A stretch of DNA of 7,781 nucleotides from an uncultured Microcoleaceae cyanobacterium (GTDB lineage Bacteria; Cyanobacteriota; Cyanobacteriia; Cyanobacteriales; Microcoleaceae), in the NCBI GenBank assembly GCA_938083405.1, contig CALKCV010000068.1:1-7781 (forward strand). Direction: 5' to 3'. Positions 1-5,498 of the stretch are shown here, piece by piece. The position numbers and the translations under genes are program-made. Under the pieces are notes generated by a model that was not told the DNA's origin, did no database searches, and saw only the letters and a program-made list of their open reading frames with translations. Numbering within the stretch: the stretch's first letter is position 1; every line of letters starts with the position of its first letter.

Positions 1-860
1 AAACTAATGCCATCGGCTCCATCACCACCATAGGAAAAGAATTCAAAAGTCATTTCCAAACCATTTTCTATGGGAATAGGGTTGTTGTAAATGACAAAAG
101 CTGCCTCATCATTGGCGTTTGGAGTTAATCTTAATGCCCCTGTACCATCAGTCTCAGCGGTGCCTGGATTTCCTGGAAGTACGCCCTCTCCAGTACCGGC
201 TGTCAGGAAAGGATCTGAAGGCCCGGTCTTTCCATATATCCAAGGTCCCGTAACGCTAGTTCCTTGAAAGTCTTCATCTAGTACAACAATCGTGGGCAAC
301 ACAGAGTTGTAAGCTTTTAATACCCCCACCTCAAACGCCAATTCCACATCCACACCGCCACCAACAGCAACCTCCAACTGCCAGTCGCCACCCAATGCCG
401 CATTACCAGTCCGCTTCGCAGAAGCTGCTACACTCGCACCGGTCAACTGGTGCAACTTTTCCAAAAACTCAACGCCGGCATCCCCCGCCGCCACATTACA
501 GCCATAAAGCAGCAGACTGTCCGCAGACCATCTTCGTAATTCTTCGGCGTAATAACTAATAGTATCCAGGTTCAACTGACTGCTGCCTAACTGCAAACAG
601 CCTGGGGAACCATGAGAAATAATATGAAGAGAAAATACATTACCCCGATCTTGCAGTGCTTGGGTAATTTGCTTTATTCCGTCTTTCGTGGCATCGAGAA
701 TTACTACTTCTGTCCCAGCTACAACTCCAGCAACTAGACTTTGATAGTCTTCGACTCCTGCATCGATAAAGACTATTTGTTCGTTAACTTCTGAATTGAT
801 ACGAGCAACTTCGATCGCCTTTTCAACAGAGCTATTTCCCCTTGTTTGTGTAATGTTCAT
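1..860 (-). CDS. DUF4347 domain protein with L-type lectin-like segment, partial (3' end outside window)
   Basis: An open frame runs from an ATG at 860 down to the left window edge without a stop (286 full codons), so only the N-terminal part is visible. An AGGGAA ribosome binding site lies at 866-871, five bases before the ATG. Residues about 28-165 match the DUF4347 pattern: a hydrophobic strand ending in HIISHGSPG (His83-Gly84), LLLYGCNVAAG (Cys121), then TGASVAAS and a GGDWQLE ending. From about residue 193 a second domain begins (DEDFQG...GALRLTP...AAFVIYNN...GGDGADGISF) that resembles bacterial L-type lectin-like beta-sandwich domains. In cyanobacteria DUF4347 usually sits at the N-terminus of very long, repeat-rich, probably exported proteins, so the missing part may be large. 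There is no classical signal peptide; C-terminal export would be typical but cannot be seen. The spacing of His and Cys recalls clan CD (caspase-like) proteases, but activity is inference. The function is unknown. Confidence 0.88.
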   Translation of the reverse strand, partial: MNITQTRGNSSVEKAIEVARINSEVNEQIVFIDAGVEDYQSLVAGVVAGTEVVILDATKDGIKQITQALQDRGNVFSLHIISHGSPGCLQLGSSQLNLDTISYYAEELRRWSADSLLLYGCNVAAGDAGVEFLEKLHQLTGASVAASAKRTGNAALGGDWQLEVAVGGGVDVELAFEVGVLKAYNSVLPTIVVLDEDFQGTSVTGPWIYGKTGPSDPFLTAGTGEGVLPGNPGTAETDGTGALRLTPNANDEAAFVIYNNPIPIENGLEMTFEFFSYGGDGADGIS

Positions 861-990
861 TGTGATTCCCTAATGGTTGATAAATATTCATAATTCAAGA
901 TGCACCCAACCCTTTGATGTTTCCGGATTTTATTGCTTTTTAATGAAAAATTGACTAAAAACTAGATACTTAAACAATTAGTTTGTCCAT

Positions 991-1027
991 CGCTCTGCAG
1001 CTAGCATCGATTGCACGAGCGTTTTTT
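991..1027 (+). terminator. Rho-independent terminator-like hairpin, no gene assigned to it
   Basis: CGCTC (991-995) pairs with GAGCG (1017-1021), and TGCA (996-999) pairs with TGCA (1012-1015). One C (1016) is bulged and the loop is 12 nt. Six T residues (1022-1027) follow directly on the plus strand. On the minus strand the hairpin lacks a T-run, so it reads as a plus-strand terminator. No plus-strand gene ends in front of it. Confidence 0.5.
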
Positions 1028-1431
1028 CTAGCTTACAGCTCGATCTTTAACTTTTCTTTGTATTTTTCTCTAATTACCACTATACCCATTTTTACCTAGA
1101 AACGACATCCGCCATTTTACTGAATTTAGCTTTTGTGGAATCTACGCTTTTTGGTGAAATTAGATACAAGGGTTCTGTTTCTAACACCCTGCGATCGCCG
1201 CTAACTTCTGGTATTGGGTCTATCCCTAATATGGCTATCTGCCTTTTACCGACCCTGAATTTTCAACTTCATTAATCCACCACCCATTCCATAATAACAC
1301 AGATACTTTGCCTTTAGCCTGAGGTTTTTACTTATTTGGCTTCTACCCTTACTGGGCCACCACCATGATGGGACAAGCCCCTTGTGTCTTTAGCGAGATT
1401 GTGGTATTAATAGGTACAGTTTTTCTAATTA

Positions 1432-1459
1432 AAAAAGCTAGCAGTATTACTAGCTTTTT
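1432..1459 (-). terminator. AT-flanked hairpin, probable terminator of the rpmI-rplT-TPR direction
   Basis: AAAAAGCTAG (1432-1441) and CTAGCTTTTT (1450-1459) form a perfect 10-bp inverted repeat around an 8-nt loop. Read on the minus strand, GCTAG...CTAGC is followed by TTTTTT, a usable terminator about 140 bp beyond the TPR stop codon. The plus-strand reading also has five T residues, so it may work both ways. The core stem is only five base pairs with three G-C pairs, so strength is uncertain. Confidence 0.5.
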
Positions 1460-1596
1460 CCGGGGAAATAACGGGGGATCTCAATTATGCGATCGCATCA
1501 AAAAAGTGCGAGCTTCGCAACCGCCCCAAAAAAGTTGGGAAGCGATCGCTCTTGACTCGCACTCAAAACTGGTTCTATTATTGAAGCAGTAGTTAT

Positions 1597-2127
1597 TTAA
1601 ACAGTAGTTAACCGCCGCCGCATGGACTCAGCACGCCGTTTTGCCGTATCATTTTTAGGTTCTAGCTTGAGAACTTGCTCGTAAGCTTCTAGAGCTTTAG
1701 CGGTTAATTTCTTCTTCTCGTAAGCATGACCCAAATTATTATAAGCGATCGCATAATCCGGTGCTAATTTCACTGCATCTTTATACTGACGAATCGCTAG
1801 ATCGTACTGTTCTTTCGCAAAATAGGCAAATCCCAATGCGTTATAAATCTTTGCCCGTTCCTCCTCGCTTTGATTTTCAGACTCAGCTTTCAGAGCTTTT
1901 TGGAATAATTCTCCAGCCTTAACGTATAATTTTTTATCTAAATAAATACTACCCAAGTCGTAATATTCTTCTGCCGTTCCCCTCTCTTTAGTTAATTTAT
2001 TTTGCAACTTAGAAAGCTTAGTTTCCGTCGTGCGAGTTTTAAGAACTTGACGAACAATAAACCAGGCAGAAGCAGACAACAAAGCTAGCAAAACTAATAA
2101 ATAAATAACCGGCAGACTAAATTCCAT
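1597..2127 (-). CDS. ycf37: Membrane-anchored TPR protein, Ycf37-like photosystem I assembly factor
   Basis: A 176-residue protein with one N-terminal hydrophobic segment (about residues 5-27, LPVIYLLVLLALLSASAWFI) that should anchor it in the thylakoid or plasma membrane. A short basic helical linker follows (about 28-50). Then come three TPR units at about 52-84 (EYYDLGSIYLDKKLY), 93-126 (YNALGFAYFAKEQYDLA) and 127-160 (YNNLGHAYEKKKLTAKA). Length, membrane anchor, linker and TPR order match Ycf37 of cyanobacteria and some algal plastids, a protein that helps assemble or stabilise photosystem I. The assignment rests on remembered family features, so a generic TPR protein remains possible. 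It lies 168 bp downstream of rplT on the same strand. Only a weak GAAAG precedes the ATG. It may be co-transcribed with the ribosomal genes or have its own promoter in the spacer. Confidence 0.85.
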   Translation of the reverse strand: MEFSLPVIYLLVLLALLSASAWFIVRQVLKTRTTETKLSKLQNKLTKERGTAEEYYDLGSIYLDKKLYVKAGELFQKALKAESENQSEEERAKIYNALGFAYFAKEQYDLAIRQYKDAVKLAPDYAIAYNNLGHAYEKKKLTAKALEAYEQVLKLEPKNDTAKRRAESMRRRLTTV

Positions 2128-2156
2128 AAACTTTCAACCATAAATATCCGTCGTAC

Positions 2157-2183
2157 ATTTTAACCTATTTTCTCAAATTTGAG
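2157..2183 (-). promoter_or_regulatory. Possible promoter/operator of the TPR gene
   Basis: On the minus strand TAAAAT (2157-2162) matches five of six bases of a -10 box. It would give a leader of roughly 20-25 nt before the ATG at 2127. Just upstream is the perfect 12-bp palindrome CTCAAATTTGAG (2172-2183), where a -35 box would sit. No good -35 hexamer is visible. The call is weak. Confidence 0.25.
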
Positions 2184-2231
2184 GCTAGCAGACAACAGCC
2201 GTTGTTTGCGTCCAGCAATGTTTAGCTCCAC

Positions 2232-2253
2232 AAGCAAAAGGCCCTAGGGAGCC
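2232..2253 (-). terminator. Candidate terminator after rplT
   Basis: On the minus strand GGCTCCCTAGGGCC (2253-2240) can fold into a short GC-rich hairpin (five pairs including one G-U) followed by TTTTGCTT (2239-2232), about 45 bp beyond the rplT stop codon. The T-run is imperfect and the stem short, so it would be leaky. Its CCCTAG segment can also pair with CTAGGG at 2277-2282, an alternative fold that would disrupt it. Confidence 0.35.
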
Positions 2254-2295
2254 GGGGACATCTAATACCCGCGCCACCCTAGTTTGGTATTACCA

Positions 2296-2646
2296 TTAAG
2301 CTTTACCCGCCACCTCTACCACCTTGGCAAAAGTTTCCGGATCGAGAACCGCCATTTGGGCTAACATCTTGCGGTTTATTTGGATATTGGCCTTTTTCAT
2401 CTGACCGATTAACTTGCTGTAGCTCATACCTTGTTGGCGAGAAGCAGCATTAATCCGAGTTATCCAGAGACGGCGGAAATCCCGCTTGCGCCTGCGGCGA
2501 TCGCGATAAGCATTTCTCAATGCCTTCATCACCCGTTGATTGGCCGTCCTAAACAGTTTTGATTGTCCGCCTCGGAATCCCTTGGCCAGTTTCAGAATTT
2601 TGTTCCGGCGCTTGCGCGCCACATTACCGCGTTTTACCCTTGTCAT
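2296..2646 (-). CDS. rplT: 50S ribosomal protein L20
   Basis: The 116-residue product has the usual length and sequence of bacterial L20: an N-terminal basic stretch (MTRVKRGNVARKRRNKILKL), the AKGFRG motif, the NAYRDRRRRKRDFRRLWITR region, then INAASRQQGMSYSKLI and a globular C-terminal part ending in VLDPETFAKVVEVAGKA. L20 binds 23S rRNA early in 50S assembly, and in several bacteria also binds its own mRNA to repress the operon. It lies 99 bp downstream of rpmI on the same strand, the standard L35-L20 order. A strong Shine-Dalgarno AGGAGA (2655-2660) lies eight bases before the ATG, which supports this start. The gene is complete. Confidence 0.98.
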   Translation of the reverse strand: MTRVKRGNVARKRRNKILKLAKGFRGGQSKLFRTANQRVMKALRNAYRDRRRRKRDFRRLWITRINAASRQQGMSYSKLIGQMKKANIQINRKMLAQMAVLDPETFAKVVEVAGKA

Positions 2647-2654
2647 TCTAAATT

Positions 2655-2660
2655 TCTCCT
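2655..2660 (-). promoter_or_regulatory. Strong ribosome binding site of rplT
   Basis: AGGAGA on the minus strand, eight bases before the rplT ATG. It is the best Shine-Dalgarno in the window. rpmI, the HtrA gene, the M23 gene and the permease gene have none that is clear, so rplT may be translated independently of rpmI. Confidence 0.75.
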
Positions 2661-2669
2661 ATTTGTTAA

Positions 2670-2690
2670 TGGGGAATGGGGAATTGGGAA
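2670..2690. repeat. Heptamer tandem repeat (STRR-type) in the rpmI-rplT spacer
   Basis: Three consecutive heptamers on the plus strand: TGGGGAA, TGGGGAA, TTGGGAA. Short tandem heptamers of this kind are typical of intergenic DNA in filamentous cyanobacteria. GGGAATGG within it (2672-2679) is complementary to CCATTCCC (2735-2742) near the rpmI stop codon. Confidence 0.75.
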
Positions 2691-2745
2691 TAGTTAGCCG
2701 ATAACAGGCAAGATGCCCGTTCTACCTTCCAATGCCATTCCCTGC

Positions 2746-2943
2746 TTATGAATAAGGAAGCATCATCCGTACATTTTCTACATCGTTCTCGTGGACGAGG
2801 GCCATTTTCGAGAGATGATTCTTGCGTTTTGACGATTTGTGTTGCAGCAGGTGACTTTTATAACCCTTGCGACGCATAATTTTACCCGTGCCGGTGACTT
2901 TAAAACGTCTGGCGGCTGCCTTGCGTGTTTTTAGTTTTGGCAT
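2746..2943 (-). CDS. rpmI: 50S ribosomal protein L35
   Basis: The 65-residue basic product matches L35 over its whole length: MPKLKTRKAAARRFKVTGTGK, then KIMRRKGYKSHLLQHKSSKRKNHLS in the middle and a short tail ending VENVRMMLPYS. L35 is a small component of the large ribosomal subunit. It is the first gene of the rpmI-rplT pair. No infC lies directly upstream, unlike many bacteria; instead scpB is divergent there. The ATG has no clear Shine-Dalgarno (only A/T-rich sequence before it), but the conserved MPKLKTRKAA start leaves little doubt. The leader contains a perfect stem-loop (3003-3020). The gene is complete. Confidence 0.97.
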   Translation of the reverse strand: MPKLKTRKAAARRFKVTGTGKIMRRKGYKSHLLQHKSSKRKNHLSKMALVHENDVENVRMMLPYS

Positions 2944-3002
2944 AAATTTTAGCTAATTAGACACAAGCTCTTAGCCTAGCACAATTTCAGCATCCCCGGG
3001 CT

Positions 3003-3020
3003 CGCTCTTAAAATAGAGCG
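3003..3020 (-). promoter_or_regulatory. Stem-loop in the rpmI leader
   Basis: CGCTCT (3003-3008) and AGAGCG (3015-3020) form a perfect 6-bp stem with a 6-nt loop, about 60 bp before the rpmI start. On the minus strand the adjoining AGAGGCGCTCT can fold alternatively. A second weak hairpin, GCTAA with TTAGC, lies nearer the ATG. A -10-like TATAGT (minus strand, 3043-3048) would place both in a leader of about 90 nt. Autoregulation by L20 is known for this operon in other bacteria; a role here is inference. Confidence 0.35.
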
Positions 3021-3050
3021 CCTCTGGTACGATCGTTATTTGACTATATC

Positions 3051-3079
3051 TTCAATTTTTTTGAATTATTACTCATAAT
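3051..3079 (+). promoter_or_regulatory. Weak promoter candidate for scpB
   Basis: TTCAAT (3051-3056), a 17-bp gap, then CATAAT (3074-3079). The -10 matches five of six consensus bases and the -35 only three. It would give a leader of about 30 nt before the ATG at 3116. A better isolated -35, TTGACT (3040-3045), has no good -10 at the right distance. Confidence 0.25.
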
Positions 3080-3115
3080 CAGACAAATACTCATACTAAA
3101 TCCAAGGTGTGTTGA

Positions 3116-3742
3116 ATGCTTAGTTTAGCCAGCAAAATAGAAGCAGTTTTATACCTAAAAGGGCAACCGATGTCGGTCGCAGAAATAGCAGAAACAGCCC
3201 AATGCGATCGCAAGCTAGTAAAAGATGCCATTCTCGAACTAATGTCCAACTACGCCCATCGGGACACGGCCTTAGAAATAGAAGAAACGACAAAAGGCTA
3301 TAGCCTGCAGCTAAAATCCGCCTACAGCGAATTAATGCAAACTCTAGTTGCACCAGAAGTTGGCGTTGGTGCCCTGCGAACCTTAGCAGCGATCGCCCTC
3401 AAAAAAGGCATTGCGCAAACAGAGCTAGTCGAATTGCGCGGTTCGGGAGCCTACCAACACGTCCAAGAGCTAGTCCAACTAGGATTTGTCCGCAAGCGCC
3501 GCCAACCAGAAAGCCGATCCTACTGGCTGCAAGTCACCGACAAATTTTTTCAATACTTCCAACTAGACCAACTGCCCCAGCAACTATCCCTGAACCTTAG
3601 AGATTTAGCCAAAGAAGACGAAGACGAACCCAAACCAGAAACTTCCAGAGAAGCTCTCAGCGAAAGCCCCACCGAAACAGAATTAGCCAGCGAAGACCAA
3701 GCAGAACCTCCCCTCACCGAGAGCCCCTGCTCCCGATCGTAA
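3116..3742 (+). CDS. scpB: Segregation and condensation protein B (ScpB)
   Basis: The 208-residue product has the ScpB layout of two winged-helix domains. The first is at about 3-75 (SKIEAVLYLKGQPMSVAEIAE, then GYSLQLK). The second is at about 83-150 (ALRTLAAIALKKGIAQTELVELRG, then LVQLGFVRKRR and YWLQVTDKFFQYF). ScpB dimers bind the kleisin ScpA in the SMC complex, which compacts and segregates the chromosome. scpA is not in the window. The last 46 residues (163-208) form a low-complexity tail rich in Asp, Glu, Pro and Ser, beyond the conserved fold. AAGG at 3104-3107, eight bases before the ATG, is a modest Shine-Dalgarno. The gene diverges from rpmI with a 172-bp gap. HIP1 octamers lie inside it (3204-3211, 3389-3396). 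Confidence 0.95.
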   Translation: MLSLASKIEAVLYLKGQPMSVAEIAETAQCDRKLVKDAILELMSNYAHRDTALEIEETTKGYSLQLKSAYSELMQTLVAPEVGVGALRTLAAIALKKGIAQTELVELRGSGAYQHVQELVQLGFVRKRRQPESRSYWLQVTDKFFQYFQLDQLPQQLSLNLRDLAKEDEDEPKPETSREALSESPTETELASEDQAEPPLTESPCSRS

Positions 3743-3743
3743 G

Positions 3744-3777
3744 TAATTAATAATTAATAATTAATTATTAATTATTA
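3744..3777. repeat. AT-only heptamer repeat forming a 30-bp palindrome after scpB
   Basis: TAATTAA is repeated three times in tandem (3744-3764), followed by inverted-sense variants. As a result 3748-3777 is a perfect 30-bp palindrome centred between 3762 and 3763, consisting of A and T only. It starts one base after the scpB stop codon. It could extrude as a cruciform or act as a weak hairpin at the end of the scpB transcript. Confidence 0.75.
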
Positions 3778-3917
3778 TTGGATGAGTGAGGTCTAACTGC
3801 TGAATTACCCTTAATACAGGTCTAACACCATCCGAAACTGTTGTTCAAATTATGCCGGCCTAACTACTTAGGGAGTAGCAAAAAAATAAAGTACCACTCC
3901 GAAGTAGGTCGGGATCC

Positions 3918-3957
3918 GTGCAACGCAACCGCTTTGCGGTATCGCGATTTATTGCAA
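3918..3957. repeat. Imperfect palindrome, REP-like candidate
   Basis: The centre is ACCGC-TTT-GCGGT (3928-3940). Outer segments extend it with interruptions: CGC before with GCG after, then TGCA with TGCA. GC-rich palindromes of this shape are often dispersed repeats in filamentous cyanobacterial genomes, but only one copy is present here, so the repeat status is inferred. Confidence 0.35.
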
Positions 3958-4024
3958 GTCCCTTAGCGCCTACAATTGATAAGTAGGTAGGCAAAAATAT
4001 TTAGCTCCCGGATTTGCCCTTCCG

Positions 4025-4045
4025 AACAGGCCGACGTCGCCTGTT
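4025..4045 (-). terminator. Perfect 7-bp hairpin, possible terminator of htrA (or scpB)
   Basis: AACAGGC (4025-4031) and GCCTGTT (4039-4045) form a perfect stem around a 7-nt loop containing the palindrome GACGTC. It lies about 100 bp beyond the htrA stop codon. Neither strand has a long T-run after it, so it may be an mRNA 3'-end stabiliser rather than a true terminator. The strand is assigned by proximity only. Confidence 0.3.
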
Positions 4046-4146
4046 TGGTATGTCCAATTAATTTTGCACGGGTACTTAAAGGGTCAAGTTATAGCAGTCC
4101 CACCCGCCCTGGGTATCTCTTAGCATTAACTGCCTGCCCCAAAAAC

Positions 4147-5364
4147 CTAAAATCTTTGAAGCCCTACCGAATCGGGAAAAGGACTGGGTCGGACCACGAA
4201 AACCTCTACCATCTCCTGGCGAAGAACCTCAATTTCCAAATCTTCCCCCACGGCGCTCTTTTCCACCTGCTGTTGTACCTCCGTAGGAGTCTTAACGGTC
4301 GCGCCACCAACCCTTTGAATAATATCGCCCTCGCGCAAACCCGATCGCTCGGCTGGGGAACCCTCCATAACCTTCATAATAACAACACCGACCCTTGCCG
4401 TAATCTCAACCTCAAGCTGCTGCTGTACCCGGTCTCGAACCTCTTCGGTTAAATCCAGCATCGAAATTCCCAAAAAGGGATGTTCCGCCGTACCCTTCTC
4501 AAACAACTGATCCACAATCCGTTTAGCAGTTTCAATAGGAATAGCAAACCCCAAACCTTGGGCATTTGCGCGAATAGCAGTATTAATACCAATAACTTCC
4601 CCGCGATCGTTCAACAAAGGCCCGCCAGAATTTCCTGGATTAATAGCTGCATCAGTTTGAATAAAACGGACTCGTTTATCTGGGATGCCCACCTGAGAAC
4701 TGCTGCGACCTGTAGCGCTAATAATCCCAACAGTCACCGTATTATCCAAACCCAAAGGATTGCCTATAGCGATCGCCCACTGGCCGGGAGTCAAAACATC
4801 AGAACTGCCAACCATCGCCACCGGTAAATCCTGAGCATCAATTTCTATAGCGGCCACGTCCGTCATCGAGTCAACCCCCCGAACCTTACCCTCAAAAGTT
4901 CTACCATCCTTAAGCGTAACCATAACCGTATCGGCCCCATCTACCACATGAGCGTTAGTAATCAAACGACCATCAGCGGCCAGAATCACCCCAGAACCGG
5001 TTCCGCGTTTAACTCGCTCTTCTGGACTCGACAAACCATCCCCAAAAAAACGTCGAAACAGTGGATTTTTCAAAGGTTCCGGCATCTTATTCCCTACCTT
5101 AGTTGATGCATCGATTCGGACCACTGCCGGACCCACTTGTTGTACCGCTTCTGCAATAAAATTAGAATTACTCCGGTCCAGCGTTGGACTGCCCGGAGTT
5201 GTCGCTGCAATGTAAGCAGGTATCTGCTGCTTGACCACAGGAACTATGGAGGAGTCTGAGGTAAGACCTCGTTCTTCGAGATAGCGATGACCCCACCATC
5301 CGGCACCACCACCAACAGACAGCAAGGCCAGATATAAGGTCAATTGCTTAAAGGATAGACTCAT
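4147..5364 (-). CDS. htrA: HtrA/Deg-family serine protease with one PDZ domain (HhoA/HhoB/HtrA type)
   Basis: The 405-residue product begins with a hydrophobic anchor or uncleaved signal (about residues 7-24, LTLYLALLSVGGGAGWW) and a linker. A trypsin-like protease domain spans about 67-290. The catalytic triad is visible: His139 in TNAHVVDGAD, Asp169 in SMTDVAAIEI, and Ser246 in NPGNSGGPL. One PDZ domain follows (about 297-390, HPFLGISM, GSPAERSGLREGDIIQ). HtrA proteases degrade or refold damaged proteins in the periplasm or thylakoid lumen and are important under heat and light stress. Cyanobacteria usually carry three paralogues (HtrA, HhoA, HhoB); which one this is cannot be told from the sequence alone, so the symbol is family-level. 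No Shine-Dalgarno precedes the ATG. The gene diverges from the M23 peptidase gene across 146 bp. Confidence 0.95.
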   Translation of the reverse strand: MSLSFKQLTLYLALLSVGGGAGWWGHRYLEERGLTSDSSIVPVVKQQIPAYIAATTPGSPTLDRSNSNFIAEAVQQVGPAVVRIDASTKVGNKMPEPLKNPLFRRFFGDGLSSPEERVKRGTGSGVILAADGRLITNAHVVDGADTVMVTLKDGRTFEGKVRGVDSMTDVAAIEIDAQDLPVAMVGSSDVLTPGQWAIAIGNPLGLDNTVTVGIISATGRSSSQVGIPDKRVRFIQTDAAINPGNSGGPLLNDRGEVIGINTAIRANAQGLGFAIPIETAKRIVDQLFEKGTAEHPFLGISMLDLTEEVRDRVQQQLEVEITARVGVVIMKVMEGSPAERSGLREGDIIQRVGGATVKTPTEVQQQVEKSAVGEDLEIEVLRQEMVEVFVVRPSPFPDSVGLQRF

Positions 5365-5377
5365 CTATTTCAGGGGG

Positions 5378-5406
5378 AGTATAGAAAACATCAGACCGGG
5401 AAAACA
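5378..5406 (-). promoter_or_regulatory. Weak promoter candidate for htrA
   Basis: On the minus strand TATACT (5378-5383) matches five of six -10 bases. Seventeen bases upstream is TGTTTT (5401-5406), a poor -35. Transcription would start only a few bases before the ATG at 5364, giving an almost leaderless mRNA. That would agree with the missing Shine-Dalgarno, but the call is weak. Confidence 0.25.
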
Positions 5407-5440
5407 CCGATCCCCAATTTAGATCGTATTGTAGCTTAAC

Positions 5441-5452
5441 TGGATTAATCCA
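5441..5452. promoter_or_regulatory. 12-bp palindrome in the htrA/M23 divergent promoter region
   Basis: TGGATTAATCCA is a perfect palindrome between the two divergent starts (77 bp from the htrA ATG, 58 bp from the M23 ATG). Position and symmetry suit a dimeric regulator's operator acting on either gene. Roughly two such 12-mers are expected by chance in a window this size, so this is only a candidate. Confidence 0.3.
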
Positions 5453-5469
5453 TATCTGTAGATTGTTAC

Positions 5470-5498
5470 TTGGCAATATTATTGAAGAAGACTATTAA
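5470..5498 (+). promoter_or_regulatory. Promoter candidate for the M23 peptidase gene
   Basis: TTGGCA (5470-5475, five of six -35 bases), a 17-bp gap, then TATTAA (5493-5498, four of six -10 bases). The predicted start is only about 5-7 bases before the ATG at 5511, so the mRNA would be nearly leaderless. This agrees with the absence of a Shine-Dalgarno. Confidence 0.4.

Larger units (their letters stand above)
861..1596. other. Intergenic spacer (736 bp) between the DUF4347 gene and the TPR gene
   Basis: No credible gene was found on either strand. A 75-codon open frame at 1365-1592 (plus) has no ribosome binding site, resembles nothing I know, and runs straight through a terminator-like hairpin, so it is not called. 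The spacer holds a plus-strand terminator-like hairpin (991-1027), a second hairpin with T-runs on both strands (1432-1459), and three HIP1 octamers (1191-1198, 1489-1496, 1542-1549). The promoter of the DUF4347 gene should lie in its left part, but no convincing -35/-10 pair could be chosen. The rest is AT-rich with nothing recognisable. Confidence 0.6.
3743..4146. other. Hairpin-rich spacer (404 bp) between convergent scpB and htrA
   Basis: No credible gene was found. The left end is an AT-only heptamer repeat and palindrome (3744-3777). AGGTCTAAC occurs twice (3789-3797, 3818-3826), with the related CGGCCTAAC at 3856-3864. AAGTAGGT occurs twice (3902-3909, 3981-3988). Perfect short inverted repeats follow one another: CTACT/AGTAG (3864-3878), GGAGT/ACTCC (3872-3900), ACCGC/GCGGT (3928-3940), CCTAC/GTAGG (3969-3987) and AACAGGC/GCCTGTT (4025-4045). 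Terminators for both convergent genes should lie here, but none has the classic stem plus T-run. Confidence 0.6.

Noticed and set aside
1502..1525. Short inverted repeat TGCGA-GCT-TCGCA
   Set aside because: It has a 5-bp stem with a 3-nt loop, no T-run and no gene edge nearby; it is not above chance.
1365..1592. 75-codon plus-strand open frame in the first spacer
   Set aside because: It has no ribosome binding site, no recognisable domain and unlikely composition. It runs through a terminator-like hairpin and two HIP1 sites.
861..1596. tRNA or other known structured RNA gene
   Set aside because: No cloverleaf, CCA end or familiar cyanobacterial sRNA motif was seen on either strand by eye.
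3120..3353. 77-codon minus-strand open frame
   Set aside because: It is antisense to the 5' half of scpB, whose family motifs are clear.
4045..4452. 135-codon plus-strand open frame
   Set aside because: It is mostly antisense to the 3' end of htrA, with no protein-like pattern and no ribosome binding site.
4480..4827. 115-codon plus-strand open frame
   Set aside because: It lies wholly antisense within the htrA protease domain; its composition is that of a shadow frame.
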